From an uncultured Pelagimonas sp. (GTDB lineage Bacteria > Pseudomonadota > Alphaproteobacteria > Rhodobacterales > Rhodobacteraceae), in the NCBI GenBank assembly GCA_947499735.1, contig CANMPP010000001.1, positions 806,001-870,000 on the forward strand: 64,000 nucleotides of DNA, written 5' to 3'. The notes under the pieces were generated by a model. It saw nothing but the letters and a program-made list of their open reading frames with translations, ran no database searches and had not been told where the DNA came from. Positions 17,242-26,520 of the stretch are shown here, in pieces (within the stretch, counting starts at the first letter, position 1; every line of letters starts with the position of its first letter). The position numbers and the translations under genes were made by a program.

Positions 17242-18426
17242 TCAGGCCATCTTGCGCATATCGCGAACGAAAATTCCGGTTCCAAACACGGTAACCCCAA
17301 GCCCAATCGTGGCTAAGATGGCCCATCCAAACCCTGCTATGATCGCGCCAGCGGAAAACGCGCACAGTGTAGATACCAAGGCAATCAATGTGTCATTCGC
17401 GCCTTGCACTAGCGCCTTTTCGCCATCTGAAACAGCCTGCGTAAGCAATGTTGTCGCGGCAACAAACCCAAAATTCCAACCGATCCCCAACAAGACAAGT
17501 GAAGCGTAGAAATGGGCAGCAGATAATCCGCTTAGCGCCATAATCAGCGAGACGGAAAGACCCAATAATCCACAGATGGCGATAGGATATGCCCCAAATT
17601 TTTTGATCAAAAAACCTGTGAAAAAGCTGGGCGCAAACATCGCGACAACATGCCAACGGATGACATCGCCCGCTAGGTTTTCGCCAAAGCCGCATCCGAT
17701 CATGGCCAAAGGTGTTGGAACCATCATAAAAACCATGATGCCTTGCGATACCGCGCCAAGCCCAATGGCGATGCGCACAGATCTTTGTTTTAGCGCAGAT
17801 AGGGCAATCAAACGATGTCTCAGGCTTTGTAACGGGGCATTGGAGGCTTGGGGCAGTTTTGTGAACGCCAAAGGCACCAATCCGATGAGAGATAAGATTG
17901 CGATTGCCAGATATGCGCCTGCCAATGGTGTCGGTGCAAGGCTATCCTTGGTCAGAATGAAGGTTTGGGGGCCGACAAAGGCGGCGATCAACCCTGATGT
18001 CAGCATCATTGAAATCGCGACGGGTTGCCATGTCTCACTGACGGTTTCTGCTGCGGCAAACCGAAAGAATTGAAAGCTTGCCAATGCCCCGCCTAGCGCA
18101 AGATGTGAAACGCATAAGTAAATGAAACTGCCTTTGAGCAGCCCTAAAACGCCAAGAGATGCACCAAAAACCGCGCAGGTAATTCCGATCAAAAAACCGG
18201 CTTTTCGACCATATCTACCCATGGCCAAAGAAAATGGTGCCGCCGCCAACAATCCTGCTAACGTTTGCAAAGACGCAGGCAGTGTTGCCCAACCCGTCGA
18301 CGGGGCCAACATTAACCCAGCCAATCCACCCAAGATAATCAGCATCGGCATAGCTGTTCCAAGGATTGTGTTTGCGAGAAGCAAACATAGATAGCTACCA
18401 TTTTGCGAAAGGGATGCAGCGCGCAT
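17242..18426 (-). CDS. MFS transporter
   Basis: A 394-residue integral membrane protein with about twelve hydrophobic segments and a GRYGRKAGFLIG motif in the loop after the second segment, typical of the major facilitator superfamily. The ATG at 18426 is preferred over an upstream TTG at 18438. It is divergent from a GlxA-type regulator with 67 bp between starts, so that regulator probably controls it. Substrate unknown. Confidence 0.88.
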   Translation of the reverse strand: MRAASLSQNGSYLCLLLANTILGTAMPMLIILGGLAGLMLAPSTGWATLPASLQTLAGLLAAAPFSLAMGRYGRKAGFLIGITCAVFGASLGVLGLLKGSFIYLCVSHLALGGALASFQFFRFAAAETVSETWQPVAISMMLTSGLIAAFVGPQTFILTKDSLAPTPLAGAYLAIAILSLIGLVPLAFTKLPQASNAPLQSLRHRLIALSALKQRSVRIAIGLGAVSQGIMVFMMVPTPLAMIGCGFGENLAGDVIRWHVVAMFAPSFFTGFLIKKFGAYPIAICGLLGLSVSLIMALSGLSAAHFYASLVLLGIGWNFGFVAATTLLTQAVSDGEKALVQGANDTLIALVSTLCAFSAGAIIAGFGWAILATIGLGVTVFGTGIFVRDMRKMA

Positions 18427-18493
18427 TGAGATGTCCAAATGAAGTTGAATTTTGACCTTGGTAGGACAAATGATTTATGTCTAAAATGTCAAA

Positions 18494-19471
18494 ATGATAT
18501 CAAATATAGACACATCCCGCCAAGCCCGGTCGATCGATGTTTTGATCTTCGACGGTGTCAATCTATTGGATGTTTCAGGTCCCGTTCAGGCGTTTCGGGC
18601 AACTGTGATGCACGGTCGTCCAAAATACGATATTCGGTATGTGACATTAGATGGATCTCCTGTTCAGGCCATTTGTGGTTTACGTATGGTCCCTGATGGC
18701 GATCTGCTTTCAAGTCGTGACCGGGATGACCTTTTGATACCCGGTGGCGAGGGCGTGAACGCCCTGTTGCAAAATCAAATACTGTGTGAACGGATCGCAG
18801 ACCATTTGGACACCCGACCAACCGGGCGCATCATTTCTATTTGTTCCGGGGCTCTTGTTCTTGCGGCTGCAGGTGTTCTGGACGGGTTAGAGGCCACGAC
18901 CCATTGGTCGCGTCAGGCGGATACAAGAAACTATGCAAACGTGTCTTGGGATCTGGATCGGATTTTTGTTTCAAACGAGCAAATTTTTACATCCGCGGGG
19001 GTGACGACCGGCATCGATCTTGCGCTGTCAATTATACGTGCCGATTGTGGTTCGGCTGTGGCGCTGGCGGTGGCGCGTGAATTGGTTGTGCAGTTGCGGC
19101 GCACCGGTGGGCAAAGCCAATATGCGCGGCATCTGGCGGCACAGTTCACGCAGGATGATGCGCTTACACAATTGATCGAGCGGGTCGTGGCCGAACCACA
19201 TCACAATTGGACATTAGATGTTTTGGCAGACACGGTCGGGATGAACCCAAGGACGCTAACGCGTCGCTTTAAACGCGATCTAGAGGAAAGCCCGGCACAA
19301 TTTGTCGAACGGGTTCGGGTTGATCATGCAAGAGATCTTTTGACGGATAAATTACCGTTAAAACAAGTCGCTCATCTTAGTGGATTTGGGGATCTGCAAC
19401 GGATGCGCAGAGCATTTAAACGCAGATTTGGAATCCATATGAGCGATTATATCAACGTGTTTGGCCACTAG
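18494..19471 (+). CDS. GlxA family transcriptional regulator (DJ-1/PfpI domain + AraC HTH)
   Basis: 325 residues. The N-terminal DJ-1/PfpI-like amidase domain (about 12-185; IFDGVNLLDVSGP, and ISICSGALVLAAAG at the nucleophile elbow) probably acts as a ligand sensor. The C-terminal AraC helix-turn-helix pair (about 225-320; LADTVGMNPRTLTRRFKRD) binds DNA. It is divergent from the MFS gene and shares its 67-bp control region, which carries a GACAAATG..TTATGTC imperfect palindrome. Confidence 0.92.
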   Translation: MISNIDTSRQARSIDVLIFDGVNLLDVSGPVQAFRATVMHGRPKYDIRYVTLDGSPVQAICGLRMVPDGDLLSSRDRDDLLIPGGEGVNALLQNQILCERIADHLDTRPTGRIISICSGALVLAAAGVLDGLEATTHWSRQADTRNYANVSWDLDRIFVSNEQIFTSAGVTTGIDLALSIIRADCGSAVALAVARELVVQLRRTGGQSQYARHLAAQFTQDDALTQLIERVVAEPHHNWTLDVLADTVGMNPRTLTRRFKRDLEESPAQFVERVRVDHARDLLTDKLPLKQVAHLSGFGDLQRMRRAFKRRFGIHMSDYINVFGH

Positions 19472-20128
19472 GTTTATCTTGTAGTTCGTTGGTGAATTGA
19501 AAGCGAATTCAAATATTTATTCGCGATATCTAATGTATTTTCTAATCCGATTGAGATCTGAAACTACATTGATTTTTGAATTGACCTTTGACAACGTATC
19601 TTTCTCAGTCCTACAAATAGCCACGTCGTATTAAGTCAATATTTTTCAAGCTTTGTCTGCGGCTTGGCGAATTTTCCATTGCGTCAAGACATGATGTATG
19701 GCCCGCCAAATACGCGCAAAGCGGTAAAAATCTATCTAGTGTTGGACGGTCAGTATTTTGACATGTCTTATGGTTTGCCCGCTCGGTTTTGGATTGTTTT
19801 TCCTTTGAAAAACCACCGATCGAAACAGCGAAATGAAAGAGGAGACATTGGTGGCTTCATGATCCGCATCTTGCCCCGCACGAGATATTCTGGGGGGATG
19901 AGGCGACGTTTTCATGGGATCACCGGATTATGTATGGGTCAGCAGCATGTTAGGGGTGTTTGCGCTCTGCATGTATCAAAGCCCCCCATTTTTTCTGACA
20001 ACCACTGACGAGGAGGCAGTGTGTCGTATCACATGCGACGACTGAAGTGGTTTTGTCGGAACACCCTGATGGGGCGTGAAGCGAGAGATTGAACATCTAT
20101 TTAAGAGACGTTTCAAAGGGAGGAAACT
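19472..20128 (+). other. 657-bp leader of the ABC importer operon; no convincing gene
   Basis: AT-rich in its first 200 bp, then more mixed. A 114-codon open frame (19664-20008) has no ribosome binding site at its start and unconvincing composition. Two good Shine-Dalgarno-like sequences lie without long genes: GAGGAG near 19841 and GAGGAGG at 20010-20016; the latter precedes a 9-codon frame (GTG at 20019 to TGA at 20045). The promoter for the importer is presumably here but I cannot place it. Confidence 0.4.
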
Positions 20129-21481
20129 ATGAAACGAAACACGAAAATGATTGCGCGAACCAGCGTGGCAATGCTGTTGTCGCTTGGTGCGACGCATGCG
20201 TTTGCAGAAGAATTGCGCTTTTGGACGACAGAAGAACAACCTGAACGTTTGGCGCGCCAAGAAGCAATGGCGGCTGATTTTTCCGCCAAAACGGGCCATT
20301 CCGTAGCGGTTATACCGGTGTCGGAATCTGATTTGGGCACGCGCGCCACGGCGGCCTTTGCTGCCAATGATCTGCCCGATGTTATCTATCATACGTTGCA
20401 ATACGCCGCACCCTGGGTCGAGGCCGGCATACTTGATATCGATGCCGCAACGGATGTCGTCGAAGCCTTAGGCGAGCAAACATTTGCACCGGGCGCTTTG
20501 GCGATGGCTGACATGGGGGATGGATACGCATCTGTGCCAGCAGATGGCTGGACGCAAATGTTGGTTTATCGTGCGGATCTGTTTGCGGAAAAAGGGTTGG
20601 CGCCCCCTAATTCATTTGCAAATGTTCTGGCGGCCTTAGACGCATTGCACAATCCACCAGAAATGTATGGATTTGTTGCTGCCACGAAAATCGATGAGAA
20701 CTTTATGAGCCAAGTTCTAGAACATGTGTTCTTGGCCAATGGTGTTTCACCGGTGGGGCCGGATGGATTTCAAAACCTTGATGAAGCGGCAACAATAGAA
20801 GTGTTGGACTTTTACAAGGCTATTGCAAAGGCGTCTCCTCCGGGGGATTTGTATTGGGACCAATCACGTACGCTATATTTCAGTGGAAATGCGGCCATGA
20901 TTATCTGGTCACCCTTCATCTTGGATGAATTGGCTGGCCTGCGAGACAGCGCACCGCCCACCATCAATGATGATCCAACATCACCCGCTTTGGCGAAAGC
21001 AACCGGGATTGTTACAAACTTTTCAGGCCCGTCCAATCCTGGTGGTGCGGCCTGGGGGGATGTCAGTTATTTCGGGATCACTGCAGACGCTGCAACGGAT
21101 GCCGCGATGGAGTTCGTGGAATATTCTATGAGCGAAGGCTATAGCGCCACGTTGGCAATTGCACCCGAGGGTAAGTTCCCAGTGCGCCGTGGTAGCGCCG
21201 ATAATCCAACGGAATTTTCCGATTTATGGGCAACTTTGGATGTCGGAGTGGATCGAAAAGCCCCTTTGGGTGATTTGTATGATGCTGCGATGATTGATGA
21301 AATTGTTTCGGGTCTGGATGTCGCGCAACGATGGGGGGTGGCCGAGGGGCAGTTGTCTGCAGCATCTGCCATCATCAACAGTCAGGTCATCAATCGCTTG
21401 GTGCGTGAATATATTGATGATGAACGCGACGCCGCTTCAACGGTGGCGGAATTGAACAAAGCGATCGCCGCGGTTCAATAA
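20129..21481 (+). CDS. Carbohydrate-type ABC transporter, extracellular solute-binding protein
   Basis: 450 residues with a signal peptide (about 1-26, ending THAFA); the mature protein begins EELRFWTTEEQPERL. Family 1 solute-binding fold: DLPDVIYHTLQYAAPWVEAGILD and the later FSGNAAMIIWSPF strand are typical of sugar-binding proteins. It is first in a four-gene importer operon, preceded by AAAGGGAGGAAACT. A stem-loop after the gene (21489-21522) would stabilise its mRNA relative to the permeases. The sugar is not predictable from sequence. Confidence 0.92.
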   Translation: MKRNTKMIARTSVAMLLSLGATHAFAEELRFWTTEEQPERLARQEAMAADFSAKTGHSVAVIPVSESDLGTRATAAFAANDLPDVIYHTLQYAAPWVEAGILDIDAATDVVEALGEQTFAPGALAMADMGDGYASVPADGWTQMLVYRADLFAEKGLAPPNSFANVLAALDALHNPPEMYGFVAATKIDENFMSQVLEHVFLANGVSPVGPDGFQNLDEAATIEVLDFYKAIAKASPPGDLYWDQSRTLYFSGNAAMIIWSPFILDELAGLRDSAPPTINDDPTSPALAKATGIVTNFSGPSNPGGAAWGDVSYFGITADAATDAAMEFVEYSMSEGYSATLAIAPEGKFPVRRGSADNPTEFSDLWATLDVGVDRKAPLGDLYDAAMIDEIVSGLDVAQRWGVAEGQLSAASAIINSQVINRLVREYIDDERDAASTVAELNKAIAAVQ

Positions 21482-21488
21482 GTCAACC

Positions 21489-21522
21489 GGATCAGGGGCT
21501 GCGTTTGATGTATTCCTGATCC
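21489..21522 (+). promoter_or_regulatory. Intercistronic stem-loop after the binding-protein gene
   Basis: GGATCAGG (21489-21496) and CCTGATCC (21515-21522) are perfect complements around an 18-nt loop, with no T-run. Such structures between binding-protein and permease genes often slow 3' decay and raise binding-protein expression. Confidence 0.55.
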
Positions 21523-21554
21523 AAATTAGGCCTTTCATTACAGGAGGGACCCCA

Positions 21555-22799
21555 ATGCATCAGCTTGGGCCACCCATCGGTACCGGTCCTTTGGCCAAGC
21601 GCGAAGCGCGACTGGCCTGGGGGCTGTTGTTTCCAACCATTTTTGCGGTTTCGACGGTCGTGCTATTGCCTTTGCTGGCGATATTTTGGATCTCGTTCAA
21701 ACCGGTTGAATTGGCCGATCTGCGCGCGCCAGAGGTTGTGCTGCGTGAAGATATACGCGGTGATGCGGACCATGTCGGGGCGACACCTTTGATCCGCTAT
21801 CGTTTGCGCAATTCCTCACAAGAACAACCTATCCACGACGTTACATTTTCCGATAGAATTCCTGAAGGCCTGTCTGTCTTGGAATTGGATCCAAGATGCC
21901 GTGTATCGGATCGCGACTTGACCTGTGATCTTGGGGATTGGGATGCAGGAGCGCGCGAAACGCTAACCATTCCGGTTGAGGTCCAACAAACCTATCTGAC
22001 AAATGGTCTACGCCCGCAGGACAGCCCCGCCGTCACAACCGGTGTCTCTTCGAATGTTTTGACCAATGCGACGTTTACCTTTGAAAATTTCACACGTGTT
22101 TTCAACGGTGGTGAATTCCTAGAGGTCCTTTGGGTCACATTGTTTTACACAGTTTTTGGAACGGTTGGCACCTTGGTTGTTGGGCTTTTTGCCGCCTTGT
22201 TGCTCAATAAATCTTTCAAGGGACAAGGGATCTTACGTGGGCTCTACCTGTTCCCGTATGTCGCGCCGGTGATTGCCGTCGCCTTTGCCTGGTTGATCCT
22301 GTTTGATCCATTTTCCGGGTCGGCCAATGCGCTGTTGATGCAAATGGGGGTGACGCAGCAATCTATCAATTTCTTTGGTGAACGTCCTTTGGCCCTAATC
22401 ATGGTGACCGTGTTTGAAATCTGGCGCTATTTTCCACTGTCATTTCTGTTCATCCTTGCGCGAATGCAAAGCATCGATACGGACATGTATGAAGCCGCAG
22501 ATATGGATGGCGCATCACCGTTTCAGCAATTCTGGTATCTCAGCGTGCCCCAACTATTGGGCATTCTAAGCGTCCTATTTCTGTTGCGCTTCATTTGGAC
22601 GTTCAACAAATTTGACGACATTTTCCTGCTGACGGGCGGCAATGCAGGCACGCGCACGTTGACTGTGGATGTCTATGAACAGGCGTTTGCGATTTCAAAC
22701 CTTGGGGCAGGTGCGGCGGTGGCTGTTGTCATCTTTGGATGTTTGCTGACCTTTTCGATCTTTTTCCTCAAATACGTAAGCCGGGAGGAAGGCCTATGA
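21555..22799 (+). CDS. ABC sugar permease (MalF-type) with periplasmic DUF11-like domain
   Basis: 414 residues. After TM1 (about 21-47) comes a periplasmic insert of about 120 residues (55-175) with beta-strand pattern: RYRLRNSS, DVTFSDRIPEGLSVLE, CDLGDWDAGARETLTI. This is the pattern of DUF11/Ig-like repeats of surface proteins and includes two cysteines (about 115 and 124). The rest is a standard MalF-like permease of about five segments with the EAA loop EAADMDGASPFQQFWYL at about 312. AGGAGGGACCCC precedes the ATG. The stop overlaps the next start (ATGA). E. coli MalF also has a large loop here that contacts the binding protein; the same role is inferred. Confidence 0.88.
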   Translation: MHQLGPPIGTGPLAKREARLAWGLLFPTIFAVSTVVLLPLLAIFWISFKPVELADLRAPEVVLREDIRGDADHVGATPLIRYRLRNSSQEQPIHDVTFSDRIPEGLSVLELDPRCRVSDRDLTCDLGDWDAGARETLTIPVEVQQTYLTNGLRPQDSPAVTTGVSSNVLTNATFTFENFTRVFNGGEFLEVLWVTLFYTVFGTVGTLVVGLFAALLLNKSFKGQGILRGLYLFPYVAPVIAVAFAWLILFDPFSGSANALLMQMGVTQQSINFFGERPLALIMVTVFEIWRYFPLSFLFILARMQSIDTDMYEAADMDGASPFQQFWYLSVPQLLGILSVLFLLRFIWTFNKFDDIFLLTGGNAGTRTLTVDVYEQAFAISNLGAGAAVAVVIFGCLLTFSIFFLKYVSREEGL

Positions 22800-24004
22800 T
22801 GCGGCGTGGTTTTGTTATTGGGCCGGTTCTCAGTGCTGTCTGGATGGTTGTTCTATCCGTGACCGTTGCGGTTTGCATGTCATTCGCCACGGGCGAACCT
22901 TTTCGGCCGGGGATTATATTGTCACTCTTATGGGGCGCTGTCGCGGGTCTGATATCTGTCTACTTTGGTTGGTCCAAGGTGCTATATTTTGGTATCGCAG
23001 CGGGTCTTTGCATTTTGGGCTTTATAGGTTTGGGGCCGGTCTTGGTCGGTCCAGAAACCGGCCTTATATCACGCGCGGTCGGGGCGGTTGCATTGGCCGC
23101 CGCATTTTCAGCGTCAATAAGGCCGATCTTATGCGATCTGGTGCTGGGACGACTGACACGCCATGAATTTGAAACGGCCGTAATTCGGTGTTTGACCGGG
23201 ATTGGCTATATCTTTTTTTCGGCGATTGTCTTGATCCCGTTTTACGTGATGGTGATGACCAGCCTCAAGAACCAATCCGAATTGATGCAGAACCCTTTGG
23301 ATTTTTCGATCGATATTTCACAGGGGGCCGAATTGTTCCGATCCTATGAAGAGTTGTTCAGCCAATTCAATTTTGGAACCTATTTGTTCAATTCATTCAC
23401 CATTTCCGTCTTTACGGTATTCATCACCTTAGCCTTTGCCATCCCGGGGGCATATGCGGTTGCAAGGCTTAGATTTCGGGGGCGGGCGGCGTTTTCCAGA
23501 TCTATTTTGCTGATTTATATGGTTCCGATGATCGTTCTGGCGCTGCCGATTTACATCGCCTTTTCCATGACGGGGTTGCGCAATTCGTTCTGGGGGATTG
23601 TTATGATCTACCCCGTCACAACAATTCCGGTCGCCCTGTATATGTTACAGGGCTATTTCAGAGGCCTTCCGGCAGAGGTCGAAGAGGCGGGCCTTATGGA
23701 TGGGTTGTCGCGCTTGGCGGTGATTTGGAAGATCACGTTGCCGCTGTCCTTGCCGGCGCTGGCATCGGTGTCGCTATATGTGTTCATGATTGCATGGAAC
23801 GAATTCTTACTTGCCTTCATGCTTTTGGACGATCCGACAAAATTCACTCTGACCCGGGGGATTGCATCGCTCAATTCCTCTGAAATTCCTCGGCAGCATC
23901 TGATGGCAGGATCCGTTGTGGCAACTGTCCCGATCATGGCGCTTTTCCTTGGTCTTGAGAGGTTTATGACCAACGGACTGACGGCTGGGTCAGTGAAAGG
24001 CTAG
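22796..24004 (+). CDS. ABC sugar permease (MalG-type) with extra N-terminal membrane segments
   Basis: 402 residues. The C-terminal part (from about 135) is a normal MalG-like permease with EAA loop EAGLMDGLSRLAVIWKI at about 296. Residues 1-120 add about four hydrophobic segments that are absent from standard MalG (usually 280-300 residues). The ATG at 22796 overlaps the previous TGA and follows GGGAGGAAGG, so it is preferred over an in-frame start at 22739 inside the upstream gene. It forms the heteromeric channel with the preceding permease. Confidence 0.9.
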   Translation: MMRRGFVIGPVLSAVWMVVLSVTVAVCMSFATGEPFRPGIILSLLWGAVAGLISVYFGWSKVLYFGIAAGLCILGFIGLGPVLVGPETGLISRAVGAVALAAAFSASIRPILCDLVLGRLTRHEFETAVIRCLTGIGYIFFSAIVLIPFYVMVMTSLKNQSELMQNPLDFSIDISQGAELFRSYEELFSQFNFGTYLFNSFTISVFTVFITLAFAIPGAYAVARLRFRGRAAFSRSILLIYMVPMIVLALPIYIAFSMTGLRNSFWGIVMIYPVTTIPVALYMLQGYFRGLPAEVEEAGLMDGLSRLAVIWKITLPLSLPALASVSLYVFMIAWNEFLLAFMLLDDPTKFTLTRGIASLNSSEIPRQHLMAGSVVATVPIMALFLGLERFMTNGLTAGSVKG

Positions 24005-24083
24005 GCATGGAATTCGCAATGATACGGACGGCCTGGCTGGCCAACGCAAATCAAAGACTAACACATAGCGAGGGCAACTGACG

Positions 24084-25097
24084 ATGACGTCTATTACGTT
24101 GAAATCCGTCGAAAAATGGTTTGGGGCGGCGCAAGTTATCAAAGGTGTCGATCTTGAAATCCAAGAGGGCGAATTTGTGATATTCGTCGGACCTTCGGGT
24201 TGCGGTAAATCAACTTTGTTGCGCATGATCGCTGGATTGGAAGAAACATCTCGCGGACAGATTTTGATCGGTGATCGGGACGCTACGGCGGAACCCCCAA
24301 ACAAGCGGGGGCTGGCGATGGTGTTTCAGTCCTACGCGCTCTATCCGCATATGAGCGTGCGTGACAATGTCGGGTTTCCGCTGAAATCGGCGGGCTTGTC
24401 CAAGGCCGATATTGCAGCCAAGGTCGATGAAGCCGCCCGCGTTCTAAAGCTGGACGCTTATTTGGATCGCCGCCCCAAGGACCTATCGGGCGGTCAAAGA
24501 CAACGAGTGGCCATTGGGCGTTCTATCGTACGTGATCCCACAGCATTTTTGTTTGATGAACCGCTGTCCAACCTTGATGCGGCGTTGCGCGTTGAGATGC
24601 GCTATGAAATCGCGAAACTGCATCAAACGCTGAAATCTACAATGATCTATGTGACCCATGATCAGGTTGAGGCAATGACCTTGGCGGATCGGATTGTAGT
24701 GCTGGAATTTGGCAAGATTGCGCAGGTTGGCAAGCCAAGAGAGCTTTATGAAAACCCGGCCAATTTGTTTGTGGCCCAATTCATAGGATCGCCGCGGATG
24801 AATGTTGCACCTGCTCATTCCGCGGCGAAATTGTCGTTACCTCAAACGGCCACGTCCTTTGGGATCCGTCCTGAACATATCACACTTGTTGAGGCAGGCA
24901 CCGGCACAATTGATGGCACTGTTGATGTGCTGGAATATCTGGGTGCCGATACTTTTGTGATTTTATCGTGTGGGGCGGCTGGGCAAATGACCGTGCGTGT
25001 GAATGGGAATTCCACATTGCAACCGGGTGATGTCGTGGGGTTGCTCTTTAGCGAACCAGACATTCACGCATTTGATGCCGATGGCCTGTCATGTTGA
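24084..25097 (+). CDS. ABC transporter ATP-binding protein (MalK/UgpC type)
   Basis: 337 residues. Walker [10 protein letters not shown] at 36-44, signature LSGGQRQR at about 134, Walker B ending [14 protein letters not shown], and a C-terminal TOBE-like region (from about 240; [12 protein letters not shown]). It energises the importer encoded upstream. It lies 79 bp after the second permease, probably in the same operon, and is convergent with the DUF2087 gene 29 bp downstream. Confidence 0.95.
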   Translation: MTSITLKSVEKWFGAAQVIKGVDLEIQEGEFVIFVGPSGCGKSTLLRMIAGLEETSRGQILIGDRDATAEPPNKRGLAMVFQSYALYPHMSVRDNVGFPLKSAGLSKADIAAKVDEAARVLKLDAYLDRRPKDLSGGQRQRVAIGRSIVRDPTAFLFDEPLSNLDAALRVEMRYEIAKLHQTLKSTMIYVTHDQVEAMTLADRIVVLEFGKIAQVGKPRELYENPANLFVAQFIGSPRMNVAPAHSAAKLSLPQTATSFGIRPEHITLVEAGTGTIDGTVDVLEYLGADTFVILSCGAAGQMTVRVNGNSTLQPGDVVGLLFSEPDIHAFDADGLSC

Positions 25098-25126
25098 TTT
25101 TATAGTTGCCCGGAATGCGCAGCCCC

Positions 25127-25681
25127 TTATGCGTTATCGGGACGCGTACGGCGCCGTTCTGCAATCGTTTGGATGATCATTTTCGCCTCAATAGGCGGTT
25201 TTTGTTCGATCCTGCGATAGTCGCTGCCGTCTTTCTGTCGCGTCAGAAGGCCGTTGCAAATCATGGTTCGGCGCAATGTTGCGGGGTCTTTAAAGTGATG
25301 TTCTGAAATAAGCAGCGCATTCACATGCTGTTCGCTTAGCGATGTGTTGGCTGGCAGGGCTGACCAAATCGCCCAAAGCGCTAGATCCTGCACCGCGCGT
25401 TTTGATGGCCATCTCAATAAGAGACCATATTGGTCAAATTGATGCAGGCCACGTTCGACCTTGCGCGCATCAGCTAGGTCTTCTTGAACCGGCTTGGCCA
25501 AACGTTTCGCGGCGGCAGTGGCCGCGCGCATATGTTGAATGTTTTGAAACCCTGCTGCACGGGCAACCATGTTCATCATGGTCAAATGTGAGGGGCTGGT
25601 CATGCCAAGTTGTTTTGTCAACGCACGCGTGAAACCCGTCATGTCATTTACGTGCAGCGGTATTGGTGTCTTTGTCATCAT
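25127..25681 (-). CDS. DUF2087 domain-containing protein
   Basis: 184 residues. The C-terminal half carries the DUF2087 core (HQFDQYGLLLRWPSKRAVQDLALWA, later GLLTRQKDGSDYRR), a small winged-helix-like module found fused to or beside regulators. The N-terminal half is helical (LTKQLG..SHLTMMNMVARAAGFQN) and resembles a short DNA- or RNA-binding helix bundle. Two adjacent ATGs begin the frame. A perfect inverted repeat lies 144-172 bp upstream and may regulate it. Role unknown, possibly regulatory. Confidence 0.85.
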   Translation of the reverse strand: MMTKTPIPLHVNDMTGFTRALTKQLGMTSPSHLTMMNMVARAAGFQNIQHMRAATAAAKRLAKPVQEDLADARKVERGLHQFDQYGLLLRWPSKRAVQDLALWAIWSALPANTSLSEQHVNALLISEHHFKDPATLRRTMICNGLLTRQKDGSDYRRIEQKPPIEAKMIIQTIAERRRTRPDNA

Positions 25682-25824
25682 ACATCCATTTCGGGCGGTA
25701 TGCTGGTTCGTTGGTCGCTGGCTTGACGAAACGATGCCCTAAGTGATGCAATGTCGTTCGCGAAGTTATGGCAGGTTTAGCGCTCTTATAAAAGAGCAGC
25801 GACGCCTCGGTTCTGCCGACCGTG

Positions 25825-25853
25825 ATGACGTCATACACACAGTATGACGTCAT
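25825..25853. promoter_or_regulatory. Perfect 12-bp inverted repeat with nested TGACGTCA palindromes
   Basis: ATGACGTCATAC (25825-25836) and GTATGACGTCAT (25842-25853) are exact complements around a 5-nt ACACA loop, and each arm contains the 8-bp palindrome TGACGTCA (25826-25833 and 25845-25852, 19 bp apart). No T-run follows on either strand, so a paired operator is likelier than a terminator. It lies between the divergent-facing 5' side of the DUF2087 gene and the 3' end of chpT. Confidence 0.6.
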
Positions 25854-25914
25854 GGCAATGACACGTTAGATTGATCCGCGACCCGGATCCTGTAAGGGCC
25901 TTGGCAGATGCGTT

Positions 25915-26520
25915 TTAGCCGAGTGAAATGACAATCCGGTCATCAAGAATTGCGGCCTGCAAGGGGATGTTGGCCTGTTGGGCCATGATAGATAGGAACG
26001 CGAATTGCACATTGGATGGGGCAACATCCTCTGGCATCATGCGTTCTACCAGCGCAGACCAATCTTCTTGTTTCGGGTTAACCCGTGGTCCTGTCGCGGT
26101 GATGCGCCAGATGTTTTTGCTTTCGGTGATATGAACGTCGCCACCCATGGGTAGCGCGGATTCACAGCATAGGAAGCAAAGGAAAATCAACTGGGCCACT
26201 TCGCGGCTGACATCGTCGCCGGGTTCCCATTCGGTTTTGATCCGGCCGCCACCATTCAGTTCCTTTAGAAGGGCGCGTACTTCTCTTGCGCTCATATTCT
26301 GGCCAGGACCTGCCTGTCCAAACGCGACGCGGAAAAACCGAATACGCGCTGAGGCCGATGAACAGCTTTCCTCGATAAGGGACATTTCCGCCGAGGATCC
26401 GCCTTCATTTGTGAGGCTTAGCAATTCAAGACCATTGTGTATCGCGCCGATCGGGCTGATAAGGTCATGGCATAACCGGGATCCAACCATTGCAGCGAGT
26501 TTCGTGTGTGCTTCAGACAT
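25915..26520 (-). CDS. chpT: Histidine phosphotransferase ChpT
   Basis: 201 residues. ChpT passes phosphate from the hybrid kinase CckA to CtrA and CpdR in alphaproteobacteria; in roseobacters this relay controls motility and gene-transfer functions. The phosphorylated histidine lies in SRLCHDLISPIGAIHNGLELL (His18). The C-terminal half is a degenerate ATPase-like domain. GGAGG precedes the ATG. The start is 28 bp from that of the divergent DUF3553 gene, a conserved pairing in this group. Confidence 0.92.
   Translation of the reverse strand: MSEAHTKLAAMVGSRLCHDLISPIGAIHNGLELLSLTNEGGSSAEMSLIEESCSSASARIRFFRVAFGQAGPGQNMSAREVRALLKELNGGGRIKTEWEPGDDVSREVAQLIFLCFLCCESALPMGGDVHITESKNIWRITATGPRVNPKQEDWSALVERMMPEDVAPSNVQFAFLSIMAQQANIPLQAAILDDRIVISLG

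Noticed and set aside
19664-20008. 114-codon plus-strand frame before the ABC importer
   Set aside because: No ribosome binding site, no recognisable domain and unusual residue mix; treated as leader DNA.
25854-25914. Intrinsic terminator of chpT formed by the TGACGTCA inverted repeat
   Set aside because: The stem is perfect but no T-run follows on the minus strand and it lies over 60 bp beyond the stop, so an operator is favoured.
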